From: Micromonospora yangpuensis
GTDB taxonomy: Bacteria; Actinomycetota; Actinomycetes; Mycobacteriales; Micromonosporaceae
Direction: 5' to 3'
Assembly (NCBI RefSeq): GCF_900091615.1
Contig: NZ_FMIA01000002.1
Coordinates: forward strand, 3,224,001 to 3,288,000
DNA: 64,000 nucleotides
The translations under genes and the position numbers were made by a program. How positions within the stretch are numbered: position 1 is the stretch's first letter; each line of letters begins with the position of its first letter. The notes under the pieces were generated by a model that had not been told where the DNA came from, searched no databases, and was given only the letters and a program-made list of their open reading frames with translations. This document shows, in pieces, positions 16,789-22,985 of the stretch.

Positions 16789-17768
16789 GGGTCCTGGTCA
16801 CCGGGGCCAGCGGGATGCTCGGCGGTGCCGTGGCCACCACCCTGGCCGACCGGGGCGACCGGGTCCGGGTGCTGCAACGCCGCCCCAGCGCCCTGGCCGG
16901 CGTCGACGAGCACCGCGGCGACATCGGTGACCCGGCGGCCGTGCGGGCGGCCGTCGACGGCGTCGACGCGGTGGTCCACCTGGCCGCGAAGGTGTCGATG
17001 ACCGGCCGCTGGCCGGACTTCCAACGCACCAACATCGACGGTACGGCCCACCTGCTCGACGCCGCCCGCGCCGCCGGCGTCACCCGGTTCGTGCAGGTCT
17101 CCTCGCCGTCGGTCGCCCACCACGGCACCGGTCTGGTCGGCGTCGGAGCCGACCCGGCCGACCCGGACCGGGCCCGGGGCGACTACGCCCGCAGCAAGGC
17201 CGCCGCCGAGCTGCTCGCCCTGGCCGCCGACGCCCCCGACTTCGCCGTGCTGGCGTTGCGCCCGCACCTGGTGTGGGGGCCGGGTGACACCCAGTTGGTC
17301 GCCCGGATCGTGCAGCGGGCCCGGGCCGGCCGGCTGGCCCTGGTCGGCGCGGGCACCGCCCTGATCGACACCACCTACGTCAGCAACGCCGCCGAGGCCA
17401 TCGTGGCCGGGTTGGATCGGGCGGCCGAGCCCGACGTACACGGTCAGGCGTTCGTGGTGACCAACGGCGAGCCCCGCACGGTGGCCGAACTGGTCGGACG
17501 GATCTGCGCCGCCGCCGGGGCCCGGCCACCGCGGCTGCGGGTGCCGGTGGCGGCGGCGACGGCCGGCGGCACCGCCGTGCAGCGCCTCTGGCCGGCGCTG
17601 GGCCGCGCCGACGAGCCACCGATGACCCGGTTCCTGGCCGAGCAGCTCTCCACCGCGCACTGGTTCGACCAGCGCCGCACCCGCGCGGCGCTGCGCTGGT
17701 CACCACGGGTGAGCCTGGCCGAGGGCTTCACCCGGCTGGCCGCCGACTACCGGTCCTCACCCGAGTGA
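16782..17768 (+). CDS. oleD: OleD: NAD(P)H-dependent beta-keto acid reductase
   Basis: 328 residues, an extended SDR. It reduces the OleA product (2-alkyl-3-keto acid) to the beta-hydroxy acid used by OleC. Seen: Rossmann GASGMLGGAV (8-17), DIGD acidic loop, HLAAKVSMTGRW, and catalytic YARSK (about 135-139) after a Ser in SSPSV. The C-terminal VTNGEP and LFRW-like segments match the 3-beta-HSD/OleD group. The ATG overlaps the oleBC stop by 7 bases, so the operon is oleA-oleBC-oleD. The last 12 bases also overlap the convergent SDR gene on the other strand. Confidence 0.88.
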   Translation: MLRVLVTGASGMLGGAVATTLADRGDRVRVLQRRPSALAGVDEHRGDIGDPAAVRAAVDGVDAVVHLAAKVSMTGRWPDFQRTNIDGTAHLLDAARAAGVTRFVQVSSPSVAHHGTGLVGVGADPADPDRARGDYARSKAAAELLALAADAPDFAVLALRPHLVWGPGDTQLVARIVQRARAGRLALVGAGTALIDTTYVSNAAEAIVAGLDRAAEPDVHGQAFVVTNGEPRTVAELVGRICAAAGARPPRLRVPVAAATAGGTAVQRLWPALGRADEPPMTRFLAEQLSTAHWFDQRRTRAALRWSPRVSLAEGFTRLAADYRSSPE

Positions 17769-18671
17769 GCCCTGGTCGCTTTCTGCCGGTGCGGTGACCG
17801 GGTCGGGGGCGTCGACCTGATCCGATGATCCGGGCGTGATGCCGACGGCCCGGGCACTGGCCTCCCAGAGCCGGGCGGCCAGCGTCGGGTCGGTCGCCGT
17901 ACGGTGGGCCCGGTGTGGCTGCCGGTTGTGGTGGTAGGCGCCGTTGGTCAGCCGGGCCGGGTCCTGGGTGGCCAGCCAGATCAGCGTCTCCGCGCCCTGC
18001 TCCGGGCTGCGTAGTGGCATCAGTCGGCTGTAGATCCCGTGCACCGGGCTGTCCGAGCCGAACCGCGTGCGCACCACCCCGGGGTGGAAGGAGTACGCCG
18101 GGACGTCCGGCCAGCGCCGGGCCGCCTCGGCGGCGAAGAGGATGTTTGCCTGCTTGCTGGTGGCGTACGCGCGCATGGAGCGGTACCTGTTCAGCGCGGC
18201 GTTGAGGTCGTCCGGGTTCAGGTCGCCACGGTGTACCCGGGAGGCGGTGACCACCATCCGTCCGATCCGGTCGGCCAGCAGGTTGCTGAGCAGGAACGGG
18301 GCCAGGTGGTTGGCCTGGATGGTGAGCTCGAAGCCGTCGACGGTGCGCGCCGGCCGCAGCGCGATGGCCCCGGCGTTGTTGGCCAGTACGTCGATCCGCT
18401 CGTACGCTGCCCGCAGTCGCTCGGCGAGGCCGCGTACGTCGTCGAGGACGGCGAAGTCGGCCTGGAACAGCTCCGGTCGCTCGCCCGCGGCCTCGTGGAC
18501 CTCTTCTCCGGCGGACCGCAGCCGGTCCGGGTCCCGCCCGACCAACGCCAGCCGGTCACCGCGCCGGGCCAGGGCGACGGCGGCTGCCAGGCCGATACCG
18601 GAGCTGGCCCCGGTCACGACCACCAGCCGGCGGGTGGATCGGTCCTCTGTTGATTCTTTCTCTTCAGTCAC
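17757..18671 (-). CDS. Short-chain dehydrogenase/reductase
   Basis: 304 residues from a GTG. Classical SDR with TGASSGIGLAAA (about 20-31), NNAGAI (about 96), Ser in TASRVH and YATSKQA (about 168-172). It resembles the retinol-dehydrogenase/WW-oxidoreductase-like subgroup that is common in actinomycetes. The short N-terminal MTEEKESTEDRST is acidic and polar. The gene converges on oleD with a 12-base overlap, so it is not part of that operon. Substrate is unknown; a link to olefin or lipid metabolism would be speculation. Confidence 0.85.
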   Translation of the reverse strand: MTEEKESTEDRSTRRLVVVTGASSGIGLAAAVALARRGDRLALVGRDPDRLRSAGEEVHEAAGERPELFQADFAVLDDVRGLAERLRAAYERIDVLANNAGAIALRPARTVDGFELTIQANHLAPFLLSNLLADRIGRMVVTASRVHRGDLNPDDLNAALNRYRSMRAYATSKQANILFAAEAARRWPDVPAYSFHPGVVRTRFGSDSPVHGIYSRLMPLRSPEQGAETLIWLATQDPARLTNGAYHHNRQPHRAHRTATDPTLAARLWEASARAVGITPGSSDQVDAPDPVTAPAESDQGSLG

Positions 18672-18816
18672 GCCGTGACCCTAATGTGGAGCCGGTACCT
18701 TGTTGGATGATCGTTACTGAGCTGTGAGTCAAGATCCTCTCGGTGATTGGTCCGGCACGCAGCGCGCCAGCTCCTTTCGTCCATCGTGCAGGCAGGGCTG
18801 CCGGACCATCGCGCCG

Positions 18817-19686
18817 TCAGGTCGTCCGCTTCAACGTCGGCGCGGTGTCGGCGAGGAAAGCCTGCAGGCTCCGCGCCGGTCGTCCGGTGACGCGCTGCAC
18901 GGTGTCGGTCACGACCGAGAAGCTGCCGGCGTGCACCCGCTCGAAGGTCAGCGCGAAGAGGAACCGGTCGAAGCCCGAACTTCCCTCGACCGCCTCGTCG
19001 ATCGTCAGCTCCCGGTGGGTCACCGGGTGCCCGGCCGCGGCGGAGATCAGCTTTGCGGTGCGCGGCAACGTGAGGGCCTCCGGACCGGTGAGTTCGTACA
19101 CCTGGCCGGCGTGCCCGTCGGTGAGCAGCGCCCGCTCGGCCACGGCCGCGATGTCCCGGGCGTCGATCCAGGCAAGCTGGGCGTCAGCGCCGGGAAACGG
19201 CAGCTGGCCGGTGTCGGCGATCTGGTCGCGGTAGAAACGCGGGTCGGTGAGGACCTGCATGAACCAGCTCGGCCGCAGCATCGTCCAGGTGCGCCCGCTG
19301 TCGCGGACCGCGCGTTCCACCCGGGGCGCCCAGCCGTCGGCCCCCGTGTAGTCCGCGTCCTGCTCGGACAGCAGCACGATCCGGGTCCCGGGGGAGGTCT
19401 CGGCCAGCAGCGCGCCGACCAGTTCCGGCGCGTCGGCGCGGTCCGGCCGGACGACGTACACGGCGTCGACTCCGGCGGTCGCCGCGGCCCACCCGGCCGG
19501 GTCGTCCCAGGAGAAGGCGGTCGGTCGGACGCCGTCGATGTCCACCGACGACGGGTCGCTGCTACCGCCGCGCACCTCCACACCCGGGTGGGCCAGCAGC
19601 AGCTCCGCCAGTGGTACGCCGGTCTTGCCGCGGACTCCGGTCACCAGGACCCGGGTCGGGCCGGCTTCGGTTGAGGTCGAGGGCAC
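18817..19686 (-). CDS. NmrA-like NAD(P)-binding protein
   Basis: 289 residues. The GTG at 19686 (VPSTSTEAG) was chosen because AAGGGAG lies 8 bases upstream; a longer frame would run through the regulatory dyad. Rossmann start VLVTGVRGKTGVPLAELLL, then DGVRPTAFSWDD, VYVVRPD and WTMLRPSWFMQVL, typical of the NmrA/quinone-oxidoreductase-type atypical SDRs (QOR2, YesF relatives), which act as redox sensors or quinone reductases. It is divergent from a MarR-family gene, so it is probably the regulated target of that repressor. The 145 bases between it and the upstream-lying SDR start contain nothing evident. Confidence 0.8.
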   Translation of the reverse strand: MPSTSTEAGPTRVLVTGVRGKTGVPLAELLLAHPGVEVRGGSSDPSSVDIDGVRPTAFSWDDPAGWAAATAGVDAVYVVRPDRADAPELVGALLAETSPGTRIVLLSEQDADYTGADGWAPRVERAVRDSGRTWTMLRPSWFMQVLTDPRFYRDQIADTGQLPFPGADAQLAWIDARDIAAVAERALLTDGHAGQVYELTGPEALTLPRTAKLISAAAGHPVTHRELTIDEAVEGSSGFDRFLFALTFERVHAGSFSVVTDTVQRVTGRPARSLQAFLADTAPTLKRTT

Positions 19687-19701
19687 GTCGAACCACTCCC
19701 T

Positions 19702-19719
19702 TTTAGTTGAGTGACTAAA
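19702..19719. promoter_or_regulatory. Inverted repeat in the NmrA gene leader
   Basis: TTTAGT (19702-19707) and ACTAAA (19714-19719), six bases apart, form an 18-base AT-rich dyad in very GC-rich surroundings, directly upstream of the ribosome site of the NmrA-like gene. Size and place fit a MarR or TetR operator. Confidence 0.55.
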
Positions 19720-19730
19720 GCTTCCTCCCC

Positions 19731-19766
19731 ACCCAAGCATCGATGCATGATGCAGTCAAGTATTCT
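19731..19766. promoter_or_regulatory. Divergent NmrA/marR promoters with two overlapping palindromes
   Basis: On the minus strand TTGACT (19754-19759), a 17-base spacer and TTGGGT (19731-19736) form a promoter for the NmrA-like gene. The spacer is filled by GCATCGATGC (19737-19746, perfect) and TGCATGATGCA (19744-19754, perfect around a central G). On the plus strand TATTCT (19761-19766) lies 7 bases before an ATG, the geometry of a leaderless transcript for marR. A repressor on the dyads would block both. Confidence 0.5.
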
Positions 19767-19772
19767 TCGGTC

Positions 19773-20210
19773 ATGGCCGAGCTGCGGGAGACCCTCGATC
19801 AGCAGCTGTGGGACTTCGTGGCCGCCTACGACGCCGCGTACGCCCGCGCGGCCCAGACGGTCGGGCTGAGCGCCGCCCAGGCCTGCCTGCTCGACCACCT
19901 GACCGACGGCAGTTGCGCCATGGGGGAGCTTGCCGCCGAGCTGCTCTGCGACGCCTCCAACGTCACCCAGCTCGCCGCCCGGCTCCAGGCCCGCGGCCTG
20001 GTCGAGCGGGCGTCGGATCCGGCTGACCGGCGGATCAAGCGGGTGTCGATCACCCCGGCGGGACGGGACGTGCAACGCGCCGTCCGGCGGGCCTTCGCCT
20101 TCCCGGCCGACCGGCTCGGGCTGCTCACCGAGCGGGAGCAACGCCAGCTCTCCGAGCTGCTGGCCAAGACGATGGCCCCGGACGCGCCCGCGCCGCCCGC
20201 CCACCGGTAG
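19773..20210 (+). CDS. MarR-family transcriptional regulator
   Basis: 145 residues from the ATG at 19773 (MAELRETL); an in-frame ATG at 19743 lies inside the palindromic operator and is less likely. There is no Shine-Dalgarno, but a -10-like TATTCT 7 bases upstream suggests a leaderless mRNA. The winged helix is clear: SAAQACLLDHL, GELAAELLCDASNVTQLAARLQARGLVER and the wing DPADRRIKRVSITPAG. Long helices at both ends form the dimer. It is divergent from the NmrA-like gene and likely represses it and itself in response to a phenolic or redox signal. The ligand is unknown. Confidence 0.88.
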   Translation: MAELRETLDQQLWDFVAAYDAAYARAAQTVGLSAAQACLLDHLTDGSCAMGELAAELLCDASNVTQLAARLQARGLVERASDPADRRIKRVSITPAGRDVQRAVRRAFAFPADRLGLLTEREQRQLSELLAKTMAPDAPAPPAHR

Positions 20211-20304
20211 GCGCACCCGGCTCCACGAGCCCGAGGTCGTCCGGCGCCGGATCGCCCAGGCCGACAGCACGAAGAGTCGATAGTCGAGCGGTGCTTGCCC
20301 CGGT

Positions 20305-20646
20305 TCACGAGTCGCTCGGGGGTGGTGACGTCGGGGTGAGGAGTCCGGTGCCGGACCAGTCGATGTACTCGTCGGAGATGGCCTTGTCGGGCTCGCCGTC
20401 CTCATCCAGCGTGGTGTAGGCGGCGTAGAAGCGGCCGAAGCCGTATCCGCCGTTGGCGAGGGTGGCCAATGCCCACGGCCGCAGGGCGGCGGGCAGCTTC
20501 TCCGGGTACCGCCGGTCCACCGTCACCTGCACGACGCCGAGCAGGTCGTACGCCTGGTCGAAGGTGCCGGCGTCCAGCACCCGGCACAACGAGAACGCGT
20601 GCGGAACCTTCTCCTGCTGGTACACCCACCGACCAACGGTCTCCAT
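20305..20646 (-). CDS. Hypothetical protein, about 113 residues
   Basis: The start at ATG 20646 (METVGRWVYQQ) is preceded by TTGGAGG at a good distance; the longer frame to 20691 has no ribosome site. The protein is soluble with no signal peptide. The middle part DRRYPEKLPAALRPWALATLANGGYGFGRFYAAYTT has aromatic and small residues suggesting a compact domain, and the C-terminus is acidic then Pro/Ser-rich. I do not recognise a family. It starts back to back with the XRE regulator gene over a 134-base gap containing an AT-rich GGTTATATCAACC dyad, so the regulator may control it. Confidence 0.6.
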   Translation of the reverse strand: METVGRWVYQQEKVPHAFSLCRVLDAGTFDQAYDLLGVVQVTVDRRYPEKLPAALRPWALATLANGGYGFGRFYAAYTTLDEDGEPDKAISDEYIDWSGTGLLTPTSPPPSDS

Positions 20647-20780
20647 GACTGCCTCCAATGCGTGACGGTGCCTGTCCGGGATCAGCATCAACCAACAAGA
20701 TGGTTATATCAACCCTATGGCGTGTCGTGTAATTTCGGCGTAGCGTCTGCGGGCAGTCGCCAGTCAACAACGAAGGAGCC

Positions 20781-21683
20781 ATGATGGGTGCCAAGTCGGC
20801 AAGCACGCCTCGGGTGTCGCAGACATCGTTGACCTCGCCCACCGTGCACGCCTGGGAGCTGGGCATCCGGCTCCGGGAACGCCGGGAGGAGCTGGGCATG
20901 ACCGCCGTCGCCGCCGGCCGGGCGAGCCGGATCACCCAGGCGTACGTCTCCGGCGTCGAGGCCGGTCGGGTCAAGCTGCCGGCGGACCGGCTCGCCCAGC
21001 TCATCAAGATCTACGAGATCGATCCGGCCGACGCCACCGAGCTGGAGGAGCTACGGGTCGCCGCGATGCAGCGCGCCTGGTGGCACCAGTACTCCCAGCT
21101 CTTCCCCGCCGAGTTCCTCCGCTTCCTCGGCTACGAGGCCGGCGCGGAACACATCCGCAGCTACCACAGCGAGCTGGTGGACGGGCTGTTGCAGACCGAG
21201 GAGTACGCCCGCGCGATCATCCGGGGCGGTAACACCTACGTCCGACTGACCGAGATGGAACGGCGGATCAGTGCCCGGATGGCTCGCCAGCAGCGGTTGA
21301 ACGGCGATCACCCGCTCCGGGTCACCGCCGTCATCGGCGAAGGCGCACTGCGCCAGCAGGTCGGTGGTCCGACGGTGATGCGAGCCCAGCTCGACCACCT
21401 GGCCGCCTTGATGATCGAGCGCCCCGATCAGTTCGAGTTCCGGGTCATGCCGTTCACCGCCGGGGCGCACCCGGCGCTGGGTGGGCCGTTCCAGATTCTG
21501 TCGTTCCCGTCGCCCCGGCTGCCCGAGCTGGTCTGGCAGGAGGTGCTGACCTCCAGCGACATCATCGACCAGTCCAGCCGGGTCGCCGACTACGTCGTCA
21601 CCTTCGCCGAGGCTCAGGAGCGGGCGCTAGACTCGACGGAGTCGCTGGCCATGATCCAACGGATCGCCAAGGAGATGACGTGA
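20781..21683 (+). CDS. XRE-family regulator with DUF5753 (Scr1-like)
   Basis: 300 residues. The start is ATG 20781 or the adjacent ATG 20784; AAGGAG (20773-20778) gives the better spacing to 20784. An N-terminal helix-turn-helix (about 25-80: LGIRLRERREELGMTAVAAGRASRI... then YVSGVEAGRVKLP) is followed by the long DUF5753 domain with the hallmarks LLQTEEYARAII, RRISARMARQQRL, VIGEGALRQQVGG and LSFPSPRLPELVW. Such proteins bind small DUF397 partners and regulate differentiation or antibiotic genes in actinomycetes. The partner gene overlaps the stop by 4 bases. Confidence 0.9.
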   Translation: MMGAKSASTPRVSQTSLTSPTVHAWELGIRLRERREELGMTAVAAGRASRITQAYVSGVEAGRVKLPADRLAQLIKIYEIDPADATELEELRVAAMQRAWWHQYSQLFPAEFLRFLGYEAGAEHIRSYHSELVDGLLQTEEYARAIIRGGNTYVRLTEMERRISARMARQQRLNGDHPLRVTAVIGEGALRQQVGGPTVMRAQLDHLAALMIERPDQFEFRVMPFTAGAHPALGGPFQILSFPSPRLPELVWQEVLTSSDIIDQSSRVADYVVTFAEAQERALDSTESLAMIQRIAKEMT

Positions 21684-21868
21684 GCACCCCTTCCCGTGAC
21701 TGGTTCAAGTCCTCCCGTAGCGCCAACAACGCCGCCTGCGTCGAGGTCCGTTTCGACGGCGATGTGGTGGGCGTACGCGACTCGAAGGACCGTGGCGGTC
21801 CGACGCTCGCCTTCGGCGACGGCGCCTGGGGCAGCTTCCTGCGCGCGCTGAAGACCGACACGGTCTGA
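21680..21868 (+). CDS. DUF397 protein, partner of the XRE regulator
   Basis: 62 residues from a GTG overlapping the XRE stop (GTGA). It has the DUF397 signature WFKSSRSANNAACVEVRF, then VGVRDSKDRGGPTLAF and WGSFLRALK. In streptomycetes such proteins antagonise or modulate the paired DUF5753 regulator, often in toxin-antitoxin-like fashion. Coupled translation implies a fixed ratio of the two proteins. The family is certain; the genes it affects are not. Confidence 0.9.
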   Translation: MSTPSRDWFKSSRSANNAACVEVRFDGDVVGVRDSKDRGGPTLAFGDGAWGSFLRALKTDTV

Positions 21869-21890
21869 CGGAGTCCACGGCAGAACGTAG

Positions 21891-21917
21891 GAGGGCCTGG
21901 CGGTAAGCCGGGCTCTC
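21891..21917 (+). terminator. Hairpin after the XRE/DUF397 pair
   Basis: An 11-bp RNA stem (with two G-U pairs) between 21891-21901 and 21907-21917 with loop GGTAA lies 23 bases after the DUF397 stop. It probably ends the XRE/DUF397 transcript. The remainder of the gap to 22022 shows nothing else. Confidence 0.5.
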
Positions 21918-22022
21918 CGCGTTACTCCGCTATCCACAACTGTCATCCGGGCGGGCTGGCCAGCTCGGTTGTGGTTGCCAGCCAGTCGGTGGATTCCGGA
22001 CCGGCTGCGGGTCTGCCGGGGC

Positions 22023-22490
22023 CTACCGGTCGGCGTTGAGCGCGATGTCGCGGCAGGCGGTGGCGACGAGCAGGCCCAGGCCGACGGCGAGCAGCGGCAG
22101 GCCCAGCCCGAACGGCATATCCGCCACCGCGTTCGACGAACTGCGCTCCCCGATGGCCCCGAAGCTCGCCGCCACCACGGCCAGACTGAACACCAGGGTG
22201 CCGACGGCAGCGGTAAGCGCGGTCATCGCCGCCCCGAGGATGGTCCGGGCCCAGAAGCTGGCCACGATCGCGGCCAGGATGAAGACGAAGGTCCAGAGGG
22301 TCCAGCCGCCGCCGCTGCTCAGGCTGGCGTAGTTCCAGCCCGAGTACGACCACTGGTACCGCGGAGACTGCTTGAACCAGGGGATCAGGTAGCCGAAGAG
22401 GGTGAGCAGTGCCCCGGTGAGCATGCTGCCGTCGAAGCCCGGCAGCCGCCGGTCCGGATCCACGTACCTGTCCTGTCCCACAGCCGGCAT
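22023..22490 (-). CDS. Small integral membrane protein, unknown function
   Basis: 155 residues from ATG 22490 (MPAVGQDRYVDPDRRLPG); the six codons upstream lack a ribosome site. Four hydrophobic segments are visible: about 24-38 (MLTGALLTLFGYLIPWF), 62-80 (WTFVFILAAIVASFW), 85-110 (ILGAAMTALTAAVGTLVFSL) and 127-148 (LGLPLLAVGLGLLVATA). An aromatic extracytoplasmic-looking loop YQWSYSGWNYASLSSGGGW lies between the first two. I do not recognise a family. It stands alone downstream of a repeat-rich non-coding stretch. Confidence 0.65.
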   Translation of the reverse strand: MPAVGQDRYVDPDRRLPGFDGSMLTGALLTLFGYLIPWFKQSPRYQWSYSGWNYASLSSGGGWTLWTFVFILAAIVASFWARTILGAAMTALTAAVGTLVFSLAVVAASFGAIGERSSSNAVADMPFGLGLPLLAVGLGLLVATACRDIALNADR

Positions 22491-22534
22491 GCTAACCACC
22501 CCTCGCACCCTCTACGGCGAGGCTCCGGACCCCA

Positions 22535-22586
22535 AAGATCATGAAAGACTTCGGCCCCTCCAGGGGCACATTCCTTCCAAGATCTT
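22535..22586. repeat. Imperfect 52-bp palindrome (REP-like)
   Basis: AAGATC (22535-22540) pairs with GATCTT (22581-22586) and a central GCCCCT/AGGGGC stem closes on CC. The arms between are only partly complementary, as in a decayed palindromic repeat. It lies upstream of the membrane protein gene on that strand, in a gene-free stretch. Confidence 0.45.
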
Positions 22587-22703
22587 CGACGCCCCCAAGC
22601 CCCCCAAGCGCAAAAAGGGCAAGTAGGTGCAAGAAGGCCCCGCCCCCAGCCCGGCCCCACCAACCCCCGCCCCCCGCCCCCGCCGAGGCGGGCCCCCAAG
22701 TGA

Positions 22704-22748
22704 ATCTTGGACACTTACCGTCCAAATAGAACGGTAAGTGTCCAAGAT
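22704..22748. repeat. 18-bp perfect inverted repeat with 9-base loop
   Basis: ATCTTGGACACTTACCGT (22704-22721) and its exact reverse complement (22731-22748) flank CCAAATAGA. The arms are AT-rich relative to the flanks. It could be an intrinsic terminator for the M14 peptidase transcript, a protein-binding dyad or a small non-autonomous palindromic element; the sequence alone does not decide. Confidence 0.75.
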
Positions 22749-22799
22749 CTACACCTCGCCCCGGTACGGAGAGAGCGAGGCGCTTCGGCGACGGAACGG

Positions 22800-22948
22800 G
22801 CGGGAGCCGGGGCCCAACGGCAGCCGGGCCCAACGATGGCCGGCCCAACGATGGCCGGGCCCAACGGCAGCCGGGCCGAACCGAACAGCCGGGCCGAACC
22901 GAACAGCCGGGCCGAACCGAACAGCCGGGCCGAACCGAACAGCCGGGC
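22800..22948. repeat. Short tandem repeats, including four exact 18-bp copies
   Basis: CAGCCGGGCCGAACCGAA is repeated four times without gaps (22868-22939), followed by a partial copy to 22948. Before it (about 22805-22867) are looser 15-17 base units of the type CAACGGCAGCCGGGCC and CAACGATGGCCGGCC. There are no spacers, so this is not CRISPR. It lies downstream of the M14 gene; copy number may vary between strains. Confidence 0.85.
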
Positions 22949-22979
22949 GGGTTCCGGCAGGCTGCCGGAACCCGCCCGG
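22943..22979 (-). terminator. Strong hairpin terminator of the M14 peptidase gene
   Basis: Two perfectly complementary 18-base arms (22943-22960 and 22962-22979, starting CCGGGCGGGTTCCGG) around a single G, 7 bases after the M14 stop. It grows directly out of the last 18-bp repeat unit. With the other repeats it fills the 495-base non-coding stretch 22491-22985, which holds no credible gene. Confidence 0.8.
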
Positions 22980-22985
22980 TCGAGG

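Noticed and set aside
20305..21868. Classic toxin-antitoxin module
   Set aside because: The XRE/DUF397 pair is a known regulator family and the small divergent gene shows no toxin motif.
22868..22948. CRISPR-like array
   Set aside because: Repeats are 18 bp, contiguous and without spacers.
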